Assembly (NCBI GenBank): GCA_025642065.1
Contig: JAODUP010000014.1
Location: 1,027,001 to 1,091,000 of the forward strand
DNA length: 64,000 bases
Direction: 5' to 3'
Source: Paralvinella palmiformis
Lineage: Eukaryota > Annelida > Polychaeta > Terebellida > Alvinellidae
The notes under the pieces were generated by a model. That model did not search any database, had not been told where the DNA came from, and saw only the letters and a program-made list of their open reading frames with translations. The translations under genes were made by a program, and so were the position numbers. This document shows, piece after piece, positions 13,470 through 38,966 of this stretch; the stretch's first letter is position 1, and every line of letters begins with the position of its first letter.

Positions 13470-14975
13470 TTATTTATCAACTTCCTCTGTCAAAAGATAT
13501 TAAATATACATGATGGGTTCCCTTCCAATACTGTAACACAGGGTAAGCCAGTGAAAGAAGAGACCTGAATGTCAATGATGGATACATTTGGGCCTTTTAC
13601 AGTGACTGATATCAGACAGTTGCTGAAACGGTCATCTAATGCTGTCTGTGCAGTTGACCCTATGCCTACATGGCTTCTGAAATATTGTCTGGATGTTTTG
13701 ATAAGCCCAATTACAAATGTAGTTAAAACATCATTGTCTCTGGGTGTTTTCCCAAGATCCACGAAAGCTGCCATTGTAAAACCATTAATAAATAACCACA
13801 GTATGGACTGTAACATTCTAAACAATAACAGGCGTGTTTCAAATCTTACATTTTTATCTAAAGTTATAGAAAAGGCAGTTGCTTTTCATCTAAACAAATA
13901 ATTAATTAGTCAATAATAATCTTAATGAATCACTACAGTCTACATATAAAAGTTGTCACCGCATAGAAACAGCCTTGGTTCGGGTGAAAATGATAGTATG
14001 GTGTCAATTGATCAAGGTAGGCCAGTATTACTTGTTCTTGTGGACCTGTCTACTGCATTTGATAGAGTTGGTCATAATTTAATTTTCTCTAGGTCAAAAG
14101 ACATGTTTGGTCTGTCAGGTAAAGTATTTGAATGTTCATGGTATATTATCTGATGTTCAGTTTTTGTTATCTGGTGTACCATAAGGTTCAGTTCGTGGTT
14201 CTCCGGTTTTCACGATGTATACTCGTCGTTTTGGGATCATTGCGCAGCGATATGGGGTTAAATATCACTTGTATGCTGATGACACACAGCTGTAAATATC
14301 AATGGATCCTAACAATAATTTAATTTCTCCTCTTTCTTGAAGAATTTAGAACATTGTATTGCTGATATTCGGGTATGGATAGCTCAAAATCTTCTAAGAC
14401 TAAATGATAATAAAACAAATATTATATATTCGGCATCACCACATTGTGTTAAATCCCTAATGACACCAGCATTACAGATAGGTGCATCTTCGATTACCTC
14501 TAATGTGTCACATAAGTATGACGACCTGGCTACTCCACTGTTTAAAAACATTCTTGACACAAGAAGCACTTGTAACTGGAGTCCGTGCCTTTGTTACATC
14601 TCATATAGACTATTGTAACTCCCTGTTATATGGCATATTTGATTATAACATCAATCGCCTTCAGCGAATTCAGAATACTGCAGCTCGCATAGTGACAAAT
14701 ACTCGAAAATATGATCATATCACATCAATTCTTCAAAATCTACATTGGCTACCTGTTAGACAGAGTATCCATTTCAAGATTTTATTAATAACTTAAAATC
14801 TATTAATGAAATCTATTAATGAATCGTCTCTTGTAAATTTTAAATCCGTTCGAAAAGCACACCTGTTCAGTGTTGCTTACACACATAAATAATAATCTTT
14901 TAAATCTCTTATGGAGTTTTTAGAGCGCCTTTGAATAGCTCCTGCTAGTAATATATTAGTAGTAGTCGTAACCAG
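13470..14975 (+). mobile_element. Decayed CR1/L2-like LINE, RT domain to 3' tail
   Basis: Broken plus-strand frames follow the CR1/L2 reverse-transcriptase order. A DPMPTWLLKYCLDVL-type block (from ~13650) is followed by an SNLTFLSKVIEK-type block (~13840), LVDLSTAFDRVGH (~14035-14070), LYADDTQ (14269-14290), a TSHIDYCNSLLYG block (~14595-14640) and LHWLPVRQSIHFKILL near 14740. The end (14932-14975) carries the CTCCTGCTAGTAA tail found at several other sites in the window. Several frameshifts and stops make it non-functional. It is 5' truncated, as LINE copies usually are. Confidence 0.75.
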
Positions 14976-15471
14976 GTCAAACACCTAAATACCTGTTGGT
15001 ATCTGCAGAGGTGGAGTAGGGGGTTATTGCCGCCGGGGACCAAATATATAGGGGCACCCTTATTGGTGTAGTAGAAACATATTTGCGAGCGTAGCGAGCC
15101 ACATACGGATTGGGTCTGGGCCCCGCTGAAGGGCCCAGAAACAGGAGGGGTGCTGCAGTGTTGTGAGTCATTATTAGCCTTACCTTAACTTAAATATCAA
15201 CCAAGGGACCTACTCAGTGAACACACAAGTGATAAATTACGAGAAAAACATTAATTATACTATTTCTTCAGCTCGAAATTGCCACCCCTGTAAAGGTGTC
15301 ACCGAGGCTTCTGCCACCCCCCTGCCACCCTTTTATCAGCCGATGTGTGTATGTGTGTGTGTGTGTGGACGATAGAACTTTATATATTTGCGTTGTTTTA
15401 TAACATCGTATATAAGCAACACAACCTTAATACAAAACTGTAGCTCTATGGCCGATGTTTGTTAGGGTTGT
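14976..15471. other. Non-coding spacer
   Basis: GC-richer than its surroundings around 15000-15150, with a short GT run at 15349-15366. I see no gene or clear repeat boundary. Confidence 0.4.
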
Positions 15472-15763
15472 AAGACGTTTTAGCCACAGGCGTTTGGGCC
15501 AAAATGTACACAATTTGTTTTAATGCGATATATCGTATCATATTTGTACAAAAATACATTTAATTCAGAAGCCACCCTTAATAATAGTAAAACAGTTCTT
15601 TGTAATTTTAAATGGCGTCAAGAGTATGTCACTGACTGAGAAACTCAAACTCATGAAATAGAAAGTGATTTGCTTTTGTTTTTAAATTCTCTGAAGAGGC
15701 AATTGAAGAATAAGTAGCGATTGCAGCTAGAGTAGGTTTTTGAAGAAGCAGTTGATGAGTGAA

Positions 15764-15948
15764 GATGATGATTGATGTTTTACGGCCGCTTTTGTGCACA
15801 TGGTAGGCTAAATGGGCCGAGCGACCTCCAAAGGTAATGAGGCGAAGTGAAAGACGAAACAACCTTCAGATATGCCCACGCCGGGATTCGAACACGGGTG
15901 GTAGTGATCTGTGGTCCAGCACGCTACCGCTAGACCACGGAGGCGCCC
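15764..15948 (-). mobile_element. tRNA-derived SINE, full length
   Basis: On the minus strand it starts with a tRNA-like head (A box near the 15948 end, B box GTTCGAATCCC at ~15886-15896). It continues through a conserved body and ends in an ATC-rich tail. Flanks 15749-15763 and 15949-15963 match at 13 of 15 positions, consistent with an aged target-site duplication. It is the same family as the copy at 51248. Confidence 0.85.
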
Positions 15949-16337
15949 CAGTTGGTGCGTGAAATAGATTACACTGTAATAGACCATCATCTACACCATG
16001 ATCTACTTCAAACTTTACTGGAGTGCGTCTAAACCCAGAACATATCAGTTCATATCATAGACGACCGCCAGGGGTCTCTACCCCCAAATATCAAGAAGTT
16101 CATATCATAGCTAATTCCATTGAGTTAATCTGGCAACATGGAAGTTATTACTACAAAGAGAGGTGGCTAGAAGATATGTTTATATGGATGCATATATACA
16201 CTCAGAGGCATGTGGCTAAATCTGCTATCATACCAATTATTTTGTGGGGGTTTTTTTTCCTGTAAAATTTATGGCCTAAAACGTCGACTCTGGATATTTT
16301 CGTTGGCCAAAACGTCCAGGAGTGCATGGCCGTGGGC

Positions 16338-16396
16338 GAAACGTCCGTGACCAAAACGTCCGTGACCGAAACGTCCGTGACCAAAACGTCCGTCTA
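16338..16396. repeat. 15-bp tandem repeat, about 4 units
   Basis: Units of the form CGTCCGTGACCAAAA repeat with one-base variation. They form the outer end of the possible DNA element above. Confidence 0.8.
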
Positions 16397-16397
16397 G

Positions 16398-17957
16398 TGT
16401 TTATTAGACAGCCTCTATTGTTGATCATAAAAAACGATCGTTTAAATATGACATATATTAAGGGACAAACATTTGTTATATTGTATCAGTTCAAATAAAA
16501 GATGTCATAAGTGACAACAAGAACGTCAGGAATGCCAGTAATCAAGCCACAAATGATAATAAACACGCCTATATGTGAATAAAGGTAGGTTAAATATGTG
16601 ACAGCCTGTACGTACATATTGTATTATATAAGCTCGTGTTGCGGCGCTCTGCGCTCACACATACCTCATAAGAGCCACACCGATGTAAACCGTTTATTGT
16701 ATTACGAAAATAGTCTATAAAACAACACGCGTTAGAGGGGGATCGCGACCAAAGTGGGGGTTTCGGCACAAAACGTGGGCCCCATGGACCAACCAATCAA
16801 GTTGTCCAAAGAAACAGCAAGTGATCGATCAAACAGATGCTATGCCGTGGAGGCACACTGACAAAAGGGCCACAAGAAGCTGATACTGCCGTCGTGAATG
16901 GTTTGGCGGGACAGTAAAACCGAAATGCGGAATGGTAAATACGGACCAAATGTAAACCTATAACACTTGTACAACTTGAGATAGACATAATCACGGGCGT
17001 TTAATCATCTAATTTTAATCATTTAGTAATAAATGCAAGAAATTGGCCACATTCGATGATTAATCTGTAGCATATGAGTTGTAATTAAGTCACATGATTC
17101 GCTGCCTGCCGAGTCCCAAGCACGAATTAAAATATGTTCATTAACGTCCACATAATTGTCTTAGCGTTTCCTATTTTCTGTAAATGTTTACTATATGTCG
17201 AGGATAAGTTGGTCTGTGCTAGCTGCATACAGATCGATAGATGGAGAAAATATACTGAATCCTTCACCTAATCCCGTGTTAAGCTCAAATCTTCTGCTCC
17301 ACAAGTGAGCCAGACAAACCGATGCAACGCGCTTCCGTGCGCTTCGTACATTAGTATGATTAATTTTAGATAACGTTTTCAAAAACTGTGTTATTCATAT
17401 CAAGTAAATTGGTGGCCACATCTTCGGTTCTCGCTCGATCTTCCTGAGATTTATAAAACAAAACACGATTCAAACCTGACTCGAGTACTTTTTGTTACGT
17501 CACATAACGGGCTAAACCTTGGTTTAGAATTACGTCGAAGGAAAGCAGCTCAGGGGACCGAATTATAAGATTTTAAGTAGCTGATTTAGCTACTTGGGTG
17601 ATATTTAGCTACTTAAGTAACAATTTGCTACCTAATATAAATAGCTGTTTGTAAAGAAGGTGAGTTACTAAACAAAGCTAATTAAAATAGCTACTTAAAA
17701 TCACCAAAACAGCTACTTAACTTAGCAGCTAAAACGGTATCTCTTAAATAATATTTCGTTACTTATAATTCAAGATGACGGTCAATCTTTTCGTAGCTCG
17801 CCGTCGACGTTCTCGGAGAGAACAAATTTTTCACCAAAGAATAATGTTTGATGAAATTTTGGTTGATTTTGAGGTGGCCGATTATCGACTGAGTAGGACA
17901 ATAATAGAACAATTGATCGTTGGCTTTGTAGAGTCACATTTGCAGAGTCACAACCCT

Positions 17958-17960
<3 letters not shown>
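16398..17960. other. Non-coding stretch with a possible solo LTR
   Basis: No gene seen. 16598-16770 begins TGTGACAGCC, has a TATATAAG box (~16625-16632) and a TTTATTG context, and is followed by GATCGCGACC near 16741. This order is reminiscent of a Gypsy-type LTR and primer-binding region, but no second LTR, gag or pol is visible. A run with many AGCTACTTA variants lies at 17575-17720. Confidence 0.3.

Positions 17961-17999
<39 letters not shown>
17961..17999. repeat. (TA)n microsatellite
   Basis: TA array of 39 bp. The open frame leading into it (17775-17999) ends in Tyr-Ile repeats and is not a gene by that evidence. Confidence 0.95.
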
Positions 18000-18000
<1 letters not shown>

Positions 18001-18640
18001 CTATGCTAGTATGAAATGCATTACATATGTTGTGCTGGAACAAAATGTTACATGGGTTAATGAAAAGAAAATGTTATTCGGTCTTGTTATTACCGTTCAT
18101 GTCTCCACAATATTTCTTTCAAGGTAATTTCGTGTTGATATGTTGCCATGAACCTAATACAATTTTATAATCATCATCTATATAGATCTATTTACAAAAA
18201 TGTTTAAATGGGTGCTGGTATAAAAATAAATGTTGACATTTTAGATAGAACATTGTACGTATTTTCTTACAAATAACCCCTTGACAAGGCACATATTTGT
18301 CAGCTTTCTAAAGTCATTTTCACAATGAAGCCACTTTTGTCTCTCTCCATATTAAATGTTAGTCCAATTAAAAAGGATTTAGTTTACCTGAAAAACCCTC
18401 TCCGGTGCATAATTGTCCCAACCATAATGGCAAACTCATTATGTTTTCATATATTTAACTGTTAATTTTATTTATTTATTCTTGGAAATTCAGTTATATT
18501 TAGGCACTACTTATAAAACCTATAACTTTTATAGCATTCAGGCCTGATGCTATCTTCATAGACTGATAGACACCCGGGGCAGGTAGGGTCTATGCCCTAT
18601 CTTAAACTGGGTGTAGCCGTAGCACTAGTACTAGGCCTAC

Positions 18641-18642
<2 letters not shown>

Positions 18643-18701
<59 letters not shown>
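18643..18701. repeat. (TA)n microsatellite, longest in the interior
   Basis: TA array of about 59 bp upstream of the large palindrome. Confidence 0.95.
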
Positions 18702-18702
<1 letters not shown>

Positions 18703-19269
18703 GACCACTATTCCCGTGCGATCAAACGCAACATATTTCCTGCAGATGGCAATGGCCTAGTCGATAGCGTAAAGCAAATATTAGTGAACGGATTTTATCA
18801 TCCTCATTTACTCAATTTGATGTTAAATCCTTTTTGATACTGTACTACAATTCTACATTTTAATGTCTTACTTATTGTGTATGTTTATATTTTACTCTCC
18901 TTGTTTGGAAAGTTAAATAATATATATATTTATATATAATAAAAATATATATATATATATATAATCTTTTACTTCTGTCAATAGCAAAAATTAGAAAAAT
19001 GAATATTTCTACCACTGTTTGGGGTGATTAATAATTAATTTCATAATCTTTAAATTATAACCAGTGGCTTATATAGATCTAGATAAGTACCACTTGCTTA
19101 CGTTTAGGAATAAATATGGATTCAGGTGATCATATAAACACTCAGCTACTTAGGGATACATGATCTGATTATAGTAATGTAATTTTACAAGTTAAGTGGG
19201 AATATCCTTTATTTTAAAAAGTCAGATCATATCTCATTTTACACTACCTTTTTTTCTTTCGGGAAACGA

Positions 19270-19355
19270 CAAGAAATGTCTTTCTTTGTGTATACTTTTC
19301 CTGTTACTGCAGCCTAAAGCGGCGTAGAATGAACCACTACCCTTAGACGCCATGT
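19270..19355 (-). pseudogene. THAP-like first-exon remnant, left arm
   Basis: Mirror image of the right-arm remnant: Tyr-Ala-Ala-Leu-Gly-Cys-Ser-Asn-Arg-Lys after an in-frame Met. Read outward from the palindrome centre on the minus strand. Confidence 0.45.
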
Positions 19356-19787
19356 AACTAAAGGAGCCGACAGTGACAAGCCGCTTCCAGCCGCTAGGAT
19401 CGCTGCGCTCCTTGAATTAAAAATGGCGCCCCATGTTAAAACGTGAATTAACACGTCCTTGTTATACTATAAACTATACTAATACTGCCAGTGATATCAT
19501 TCTGATATATACTAACAGGTACAAGCCACGAGAGATTGTTGTAAATGTCCCTTTTCACTCTGGATGGTAAATTTCTTTACCGAGCGCTGCCACCACGCCA
19601 GTGTAGCATAAATGTTTCATTTATTCATCCAGATGGTAACACCAGAGAGCTTAAATATAGACAAAGACTATTTATAACAAGACGTGTTACTTCGCGTTTT
19701 AACATAGGAGGCCATTTTGAATTGATGGAGCGCCAGGGCCCGCTAGCGACCGGAGGTAGATTGTCACGGACAGCTCCCTTAGTTAAC

Positions 19788-19859
19788 ATGGCGCCTAATG
19801 GCACTGGTTCATTCTGCGCAGCTTTTGGCTACAGTAACAGAAAAGGTATGCACAAATAA
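19788..19859 (+). pseudogene. THAP-like first-exon remnant, right arm
   Basis: An ATG opens a frame with Cys-Ala-Ala-x-Gly-Tyr-Ser-Asn-Arg-Lys, close to the start of THAP zinc fingers (C-A-A-x-G-C-S-N-R). A GTATGC donor-like site follows Lys, as expected for a short first exon. The second zinc-binding Cys is Tyr. The mirror copy in the left arm (minus strand, ~19270-19355) keeps that Cys but has Tyr at the first. Neither could bind zinc as written. THAP domains occur in P-element-type transposases and in cellular DNA-binding proteins. Confidence 0.5.
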
Positions 19860-20306
19860 AGACATCCCCGAAAGGAAATGAAAGGTAGTGTAAAAAAATT
19901 ATATGATCTGGCTTTTAAAAAATAAACTTAATAAAGGATATTTAAAAAATAAGCAAGAGCAAGAGTAGACACGCCCCTATTTGACATGACCCATTCAGTA
20001 GGCCCAAGCAAGATCTATCTAGATCTATATTTGTTTCAGACAAAATCTGATTAACTTTTATTGAACAATATCAACCTATCAATCATAAAATGGGTATGTA
20101 AGATATACCTAAGCTTACAGTTACATGTACTGGAGCCACTGAAGATGTTATGGGTGGGGGTATATTTAATAATATAATTGGACTTCTAAAATTACATTAC
20201 TATAATCAGATAATTTTTCCCTAATTATAATAATTATAAGTAGTTGAGTATTTACATGATCACCTGCATCCATATTTATTTTTAAACGTAAGCAATTGGT
20301 ACTTAT

Positions 20307-20342
<36 letters not shown>

Positions 20343-21865
20343 ACTTCTATTTATAATTTAAAGGTTATGAAATTAATTATTAAATACCTCAACTAGTGGT
20401 AGAAACATTCATTTTGTAATTTTTTCTATTGACAGAAGTAAAAGATGGGTTATTAATTGTTGTTGTTCAGATATATGATGAGGAAAGATTTAAATTACTT
20501 GAATACTAATTGTAGAATGTATGATATGCATTTCACTGAAACGGAACTCATGAACCAGACAACTTATTTAGAATGCTATTCCAACTATTTTTGATGTACC
20601 AAATCCACTGCATGCATCCACTGAAATCAAAGAGGAAGGTATTAACAGATAGGAGACCTATACAGGAGACAGGGCCAGCTGTGATGGTAATTAATATTTA
20701 TAAATATTAATGGTGAAAATTCGTATTATAAAATTAATTAAATAAGAAACAAGGCATCAAACCCATGACATTTTGTCAGCCCATTTCATATCTTAATACA
20801 AAAAAGGATTACCAGCACTTGAATTAGTACTTGAATGTTCAGCTCATGTGCTTTAATTGGTATACTTCTCTTCATAGCTTAAATGCATATCAAGCCAAAT
20901 TCTTTAACCAATTTGACAAAAGGAAACATGTGTTTACACATTGTGTATGCACTTGGTTCAAGTCATTATTTTACAAGGTATTGTTCTGTTTCAGTCCTTG
21001 TTCTGTTTCAGTTCTATGATGATGAGATAGCATGTAAACAGGCCAATCTCTTTACTGGTGTTATCTGTTACAGTAGTCAATGCTTGTGTCTATTACATCT
21101 CTGGGTATATTCTGTCTAACTTTAAACAGTTCACTGATCTGGACTAAATGTCATATTTTTGTAATATTGGTTGTTTAGAGCTGGAAGCAATTTCGATTAT
21201 TCTGTCCATTTGATAACAATTAAATGACTGATTATAACTATAGATGAACCTGTGGCACAAGAGATTTGATGCCGCTTATTGTATGAAAGTACTAATTTCT
21301 CTACCTCTAACATGTTAACGCAAACATAAACATTGTTAATATTCCATGTATATTCTTTGTTCTCAGCTGGGCAGGTCTGTATTGCATGGTCTATATTATT
21401 GAGGTGTAGACTTTAAATAAACTCATAATTTTTTAAGTTAATATATGATAAATGGACATGATGAAGGTATGGTGAATTGTGTTATGGTTGCGTTATAATA
21501 GCTGTATATATCATTATATGTATATATCTAAATAAATAAAAATGTATGGACTATGATAAACTGACATGATGAAAGTATGTTTGTATGCATTTACCTCATA
21601 TATACCTAATTGTTTTCATTAAAAAAAACTTGTAGGCTATGAATTAATTAAGTGACTGGGCTGTGAAATCACTTAATTATTTATTTACAGTTTCAGAGCT
21701 TCGTTTCCTTCGATATTATGTGTGCACAATTAAAGTGTTAATTAATAAAAGAGTATGTGATCATGTAACATATAGTACTAATATTGGCAATTCATTTCAA
21801 CCATGCGCACACATGTACACGATCACATGTGGACAACCAGAGAGCTTTTGTTTATCTGAGAAATA

Positions 21866-21960
21866 CCTCCGGTCACTGGAGGCGCCACTGGTTCAAAATT
21901 CAACATGGCGCGGCAAGAGTCGGGTGAAGTTAGTGTTATAAACTGTGCTACATTTTACTC
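21866..21960 (+). repeat. Diverged relative of the palindrome core
   Basis: Shares the CTCCGGTC, GGCGCC and ATTCAAAATGG-type order with the reverse complement of the right arm and with the left arm. Similarity is patchy. Confidence 0.4.
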
Positions 21961-23567
21961 ACTAACTTAAACGTCCTCTGTCGAGTGTTGGATACGCCAA
22001 ACCTTTTATACAATAGAGTACCATCTCTTTCGTTTGTATGTTAGTCAAATTGCCATCATTTTATTGTATTTTATATGTTGTCTGATGTCGTGACGTTATG
22101 CACAAGCTATGATATTCTTTGAATGGTATTTTTACCCGGCTTAGCATTTTACAACATTTCACAAATGATTTTAAAAACATAATTGCATTTGCTGGGTTAG
22201 TCACGTCGTTTAGCTTGAATTAACACTGCTGTTTTAAATTATTTGATATGTATACCGACTATGATTAAATCCGATTTTAAAATTCATCCATTCTTTTCCA
22301 TACTATAGCAGCAGTATCATTTACTGTGCGGTATAATATAGACATTATGGTGCTCTCACTATTTATCACATGGCAGAACATTCACTAAACCTTTTTCTTC
22401 ATAGTAGGTTATATTCATCCCTCCAAGTGGTCGGTCCTTAAGAGTCCGAGTACCAGAATCCGTAGACGTGATACATATGACATAAAAACCATCATTACGG
22501 TGGTTGAGAATTGAACATCAAAATCAGGTAACCGCGTGTCCTGAAGATTAAATGACATCACTACATTAACACAGGGGGCATTCTTTTTTTAAACAGAAGT
22601 TAGCACAATTGTAGAATTAAGAGAACTGCCAGTTTATACTAAGCACTAAATAAGTCCAGCTATAAAGTATAGTCTGTAGGTTCATTTAAATAGGAAAAAA
22701 TAGTATATGACCATAACACCCGTTTGTCGAGATATAATTAAGAGTTCATAAGCGACGTTCTCAAAGTAGAAGAAGTGCACCGTACTAAGACCCAGTTTAC
22801 AACAAATATCCTCATTACCTAAAGTAGGAGAGAAACCAAAGAAACTCTAATGTTCGCAAACCGTAAATTACTTTGTTTATATGTGGATGAACGTACGTTT
22901 AGTTCTGCTTATTCTGTTTATTTCCTAAAAAGATAATTTCACACCTCTGGCGTTTAATGTGCGCGCGTGGGTGGGGTGTTTGACGAAGATGCGTACCAGA
23001 GATCATATACCGTGAATTTTCCATTTAAAGCGCTCAAGCAGCAGCCATAGAGAAAAATAGGTCGAGCTCGCCGATTAGCAAATACATGATGAGTATACGA
23101 CAGAAATAATTCAATAAACAGTAAGCAAGCTACTCGACAGTGATGGCATCGCATGCAGATACCAATATTTATTATGGATAAGATTGATCTCGGGTAGTGC
23201 TGCGGCGACTCAGTATAACCCGCTCTAGCTGGCTTCCGTTAGTCGATAGAAACAGGCTATCCAGAGCCTCCCGCGTTGTCCTCATCACAACAACAAGCCT
23301 TTGTTGACGCCAACCGGCACCTGACAATCTGGTGACAATCGGGGTCAGAAACGTGGTGCAGTTATGAGCGGAATATTACATAGTGTCACTGGCGTAAACA
23401 AACCTAATATGATCAACAGTGACAGCTTATGCTGCAGCGTTTATAACATCATACGGACACAAAAAGACTTTCTGATGACGGCTCCACATTTTTGATAGAT
23501 AAGTATCGTCATGAAGCATGTTGTTGCAGTATTGGTAGCTAGTCTTTTCATTCATGGGAGCGCTGTC

Positions 23568-23570
<3 letters not shown>

Positions 23571-23601
<31 letters not shown>
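23571..23601. repeat. (GT)n microsatellite
   Basis: GT array of about 31 bp upstream of the DUF442-type gene. Confidence 0.95.
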
Positions 23602-23602
<1 letters not shown>

Positions 23603-23789
23603 TAGATATATAAGTATATATAAAAGCTCGGACACAGAGTACTAAATCCATACACCAGACACTGTCAGTGTTTAGGACATTGAGTAATAGCATTTCATGC
23701 TTCGTGATTTAAAATTTTGCCAATCCAGTTCACTTTTAGAGGTGGCTACCCTTGTCGTCCACTACTAAGTCTGGTGACACTCTACCACG

Positions 23790-25422
23790 ATGAATCCACC
23801 AGCTCTGTATTTCATGGGATTTTCGGCAGTAATGCTTGGCAGTCAAGGATTCTCTAACCCATCCAGAAAGACGTGGTGGTCAAAGCGATTACGATCGGAT
23901 CTCTTTCACACCGCAGGAAGACTGACCGAGAGGCAGATCAAATACGCGTCGGAAAGCGGCTTCAAAACCTTGATATCTCTGTTCACGTACGACACTGACG
24001 TAGGAGACGCATATTTCTCAGGCGGCAATTACCTGCCGAGTACCGATAAATCCAGATATATCGCAGAACGGCTCTGTGGCATCAGATTGCATGCGTTGCT
24101 CAAGTCTGGCGCCAACGATTGGAAAAACAACGCAACAGTTCAGCACTTGCACGATATCGTGCGGAAGAGTAAGAAGCCAATCCTGTTCTTCTCGGATAAG
24201 TCTTACGCAGCGACCTTCTTGCTATTGCTGCATTTTGCTAATATCACAGAAAAGGAAGATGTTCAGTTAGGGGAGCCATCACTCAGCAGGCAGGAAGTGT
24301 TTCAGAATGGAGCACAGCTTGGATTTCACTATGAAACGAACAACAAACTGATAGATTTGATGTTCAACGTAATTGGAGACGTCGACCCTACTCCATTCAA
24401 CGTCAGCCCCGATATCCACTCCGAAAAGTGGTATCAATATTATTGGCAGATGAAGCCTGTCTACGAGAACGTCTTCATATCTGGACAGATCCAAGAGCAC
24501 CATCTAGCCAACATAAAATCCGTTGGGATCGTGTCTGTTGTTAACACCAGACGAGGACTGACGAATCTCGCCACCGGCCACAAATTACAGGAAGAGGTCA
24601 CTCTTCTAAACATTAAAGACAGGACAGGTACCTACACGGGCAATGGCAGACAAAGCGTACAACAGCTACAGCTGAATCGCATCCACCCAAACAAACCGAA
24701 AGTCTACATATCAGATAGTTCCCTCGTCAATTACGATACGAATAATACAGGAGAATTTGGAGATCACATTGGATATAATGAGAGAATTGAACGAAATAGC
24801 ATCGGGCGTATCGTTCCCAGCATTGAATATTTTCATCTACCTATAGGTAAGCTTCGCTTGTGTAATTTAGAAAATCGACACTTCGATGCTTTCATTTAAC
24901 GTTTACTATCTACAATGTTCATTTGAATTTACCTTTACTCGTGCAGGAGGTCGGTATGGCTATGATAAGATGATGTGGAAAGCGTACAAAAAGGATCTCC
25001 AGAAAATATCAAACAAGGGAATTATGCTGCTGCAGTGTAGAACCGGCGCCAGATCAGGTTATTAAAAAACTAACAATGGTAGTCAAAAGTTATTATTTCT
25101 TTAATAAAATACATTCTACCAGTTAACTTTATACTTTTACCTAATTTAAATCTCCTTTTCTCTTTCATCCAACACAGCGACACTTGGCATTCTGTGGTCA
25201 GCATATAATTACTGCTTCAATAGCACGTGGGCCTTACAAAAAGGCCAGGAAATTGGTTACAATTTAGCTGAAGACAGTAAAATTACAGTTCTATTTCAAG
25301 AAGTGCTAGATAATAGACCAGGATGTATACCATTAGGAAAGTCATCATTAACCACGCCTGTACTACATTCACTGATACTACTATGTCTGACTTTGTATGA
25401 AATACTTCGCGATGGTGTATGA
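23790..25422 (+). CDS. Secreted protein with tandem DUF442/BLH phosphatase-like domains
   Basis: Exons 23790-24846, 24947-25057 and 25178-25422 join in frame (1413 bp, 470 residues). An N-terminal hydrophobic stretch (residues ~5-22) looks like a signal peptide. Two homologous domains follow. Domain 1 starts ~37 (FHTAGRLTERQIKYASESGF). Domain 2 starts ~225 (VFISGQIQEHHLANIKSVGI, then VVNTRRG). Both match the start of the DUF442/BLH (beta-lactamase-hydrolase-like) phosphatase fold, a relative of dual-specificity phosphatases. Domain 2 keeps the signature CRTGARS at 383-389. In domain 1 the equivalent strand reads FFSDKSYAA (~133-141), with Ser where Cys should be, so it is probably inactive. 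The tail (~445-465) is hydrophobic and ends in RDGV, either a membrane anchor or a GPI signal. An ATTAAA lies at 25518-25523. The substrate is unknown. Confidence 0.85.
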
Positions 25423-25956
25423 TGTCACATTTCATACAATAATGTAACAGAAATACTTACTAGTAAACTGTGAGAAAAATGCTTCTGTGTGGGTGTGGGA
25501 GGGGTAGGGGTAAGTGTATTAAACTGGGTATTTTGATGCAGCATGAGAATCTGTCTATGTGTATTTCGATAGATATTTATTTATTTTAGAAGTTACCAAG
25601 GCATATCTTTATTGAGCTTACACAGCTTTAAACAAACAAAAATAACTAACACAAAATTAGTTATCCGATAAATAACTTTAAGATACATTCACAACATTTC
25701 TTTATTTTATTTGTATTTAAGAGTAACTTTATCCCATGCATATACACAAGTAAATTCCTACAACAATTCATCTTTTCTAGAACAGATTTTCAAATATAGG
25801 CAACCAAGCTTTCAAATATCTGAAACACCAGTCAGATAATGATATAAATTTTCTTTAAATAATAGCCTTCTTATTGTGCTGAATCTATGAAGCAGTCAGC
25901 ATTACTTGTTAGCATTACCTGTATTATCTGTGAAGCTACGTAGATTATCAAAACAT
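25423..25956. other. Convergent 3' region between the DUF442 gene and CLPB
   Basis: The stop codons are 534 bp apart and face each other. ATTAAA at 25518 can serve the plus gene. TTTATT at 25701 and 25706 (AATAAA on the minus strand) can serve CLPB. No other content is seen. Confidence 0.6.
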
Positions 25957-38252
<12,296 letters not shown>

Positions 38253-38541
38253 CCCAACTTTACAACGCGAAAATAAACCGTTTCACACTTATATCAACAC
38301 CAATGACCATTATGACGCAATGCCCGCAGACGACAACTAACTATATCTACTTGACGAGAAACAATCTATTTCGTTTTTGCTTGTCCTCCATTGTTGTTTA
38401 TGCCTGGCGTGAGTTATAATTTATGTTGGTTTATATGTGCATATGTTTCTTAACTGACCTATTAACTTATATATAGCTAACTTCGTTAGTGTTTAATAAT
38501 AACTGCATATGAATTTATTATATTTTTAGTCATCCTGCGTT

Positions 38542-38553
38542 GATTTTTTTGTT
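38542..38553. repeat. 12-bp flanking direct repeat, left copy
   Basis: GATTTTTTTGTT, identical to 45236-45247, lies just outside the inverted-repeat ends of the ~6.7 kb segment. It is low complexity, so chance is possible. Confidence 0.5.
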
Positions 38554-38846
38554 TTAGATAACTCGTACCCACACAACCCATACCCTAGACATCCCGTACA
38601 CAAAGCAACCCGTACTCCAGTCTGAGACAACTCGTACCTTATTCTGAATCAATTCGTACTTATACTTTTCATTCTACATTATATTTAAGTGTTGCATCTA
38701 TATTTGTTTGTGCGTTCGTATGGACGAGGCTACGCAACATAACTCGGATATTTTTGAAACCCAATAACTGCATTTAGAATCTATTACGCTAAATATAAAT
38801 TTATTAATATTTTACGAGGACTTAATTAATTCTAATTGATGAGGCC

Positions 38847-38849
<3 letters not shown>

Positions 38850-38892
<43 letters not shown>
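38850..38892. repeat. (TA)n microsatellite
   Basis: TA array of about 43 bp inside the 6.7-kb segment. Confidence 0.95.
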
Positions 38893-38894
<2 letters not shown>

Positions 38895-38966
38895 AACACA
38901 TATAGATCTACCTAAACATAGTAAGAAGTACAAATCGATTCTCAGTAAACACATAATTCCATTTCT

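Larger units (their letters stand above)
15472..16397. mobile_element. Possible DNA element with repeated GACGTTTT end motifs
   Basis: The left side (15472-15508) reads GACGTTTTAGCC then GCGTTTGGGCC. The right side (16270-16397) carries the reverse complement many times, including three near-identical 15-bp units built on GACCAAAACGTCCGT between 16338 and 16396. Inverted, motif-repeated ends are typical of some DNA transposons. No transposase is visible and no target duplication was found, so the call is tentative. A SINE is inserted within it. Confidence 0.4.
18962..20446. repeat. Large imperfect inverted repeat (palindromic element)
   Basis: The left arm, ~18962-19480, is the reverse complement of ~19640-20446. 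Outer ends read ATCTTTTACTTCTGTCAATAG on the left and its near-perfect complement at the right (to 20446). Matching continues inward through ATATCCTTTATT, GATCATAT and TTTACACTACCTTT blocks, then through a GC-rich core with GGCGCC and CATGTTAA. The right arm has extra sequence (~19955-20165) and its own (TA)n at 20309-20340. Only ~160 bp in the centre is unpaired. It could be a foldback DNA transposon or an inverted duplication of a promoter and first exon. Confidence 0.8.
20447..23789. other. Intergenic stretch without recognised genes
   Basis: No coding exon recognised. 21866-21960 resembles the GC-rich core of the palindrome (left-arm orientation), a third, diverged copy. (GT)n lies at 23571-23601, about 190 bp upstream of the next start codon. 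Open frames are short and featureless. Confidence 0.5.
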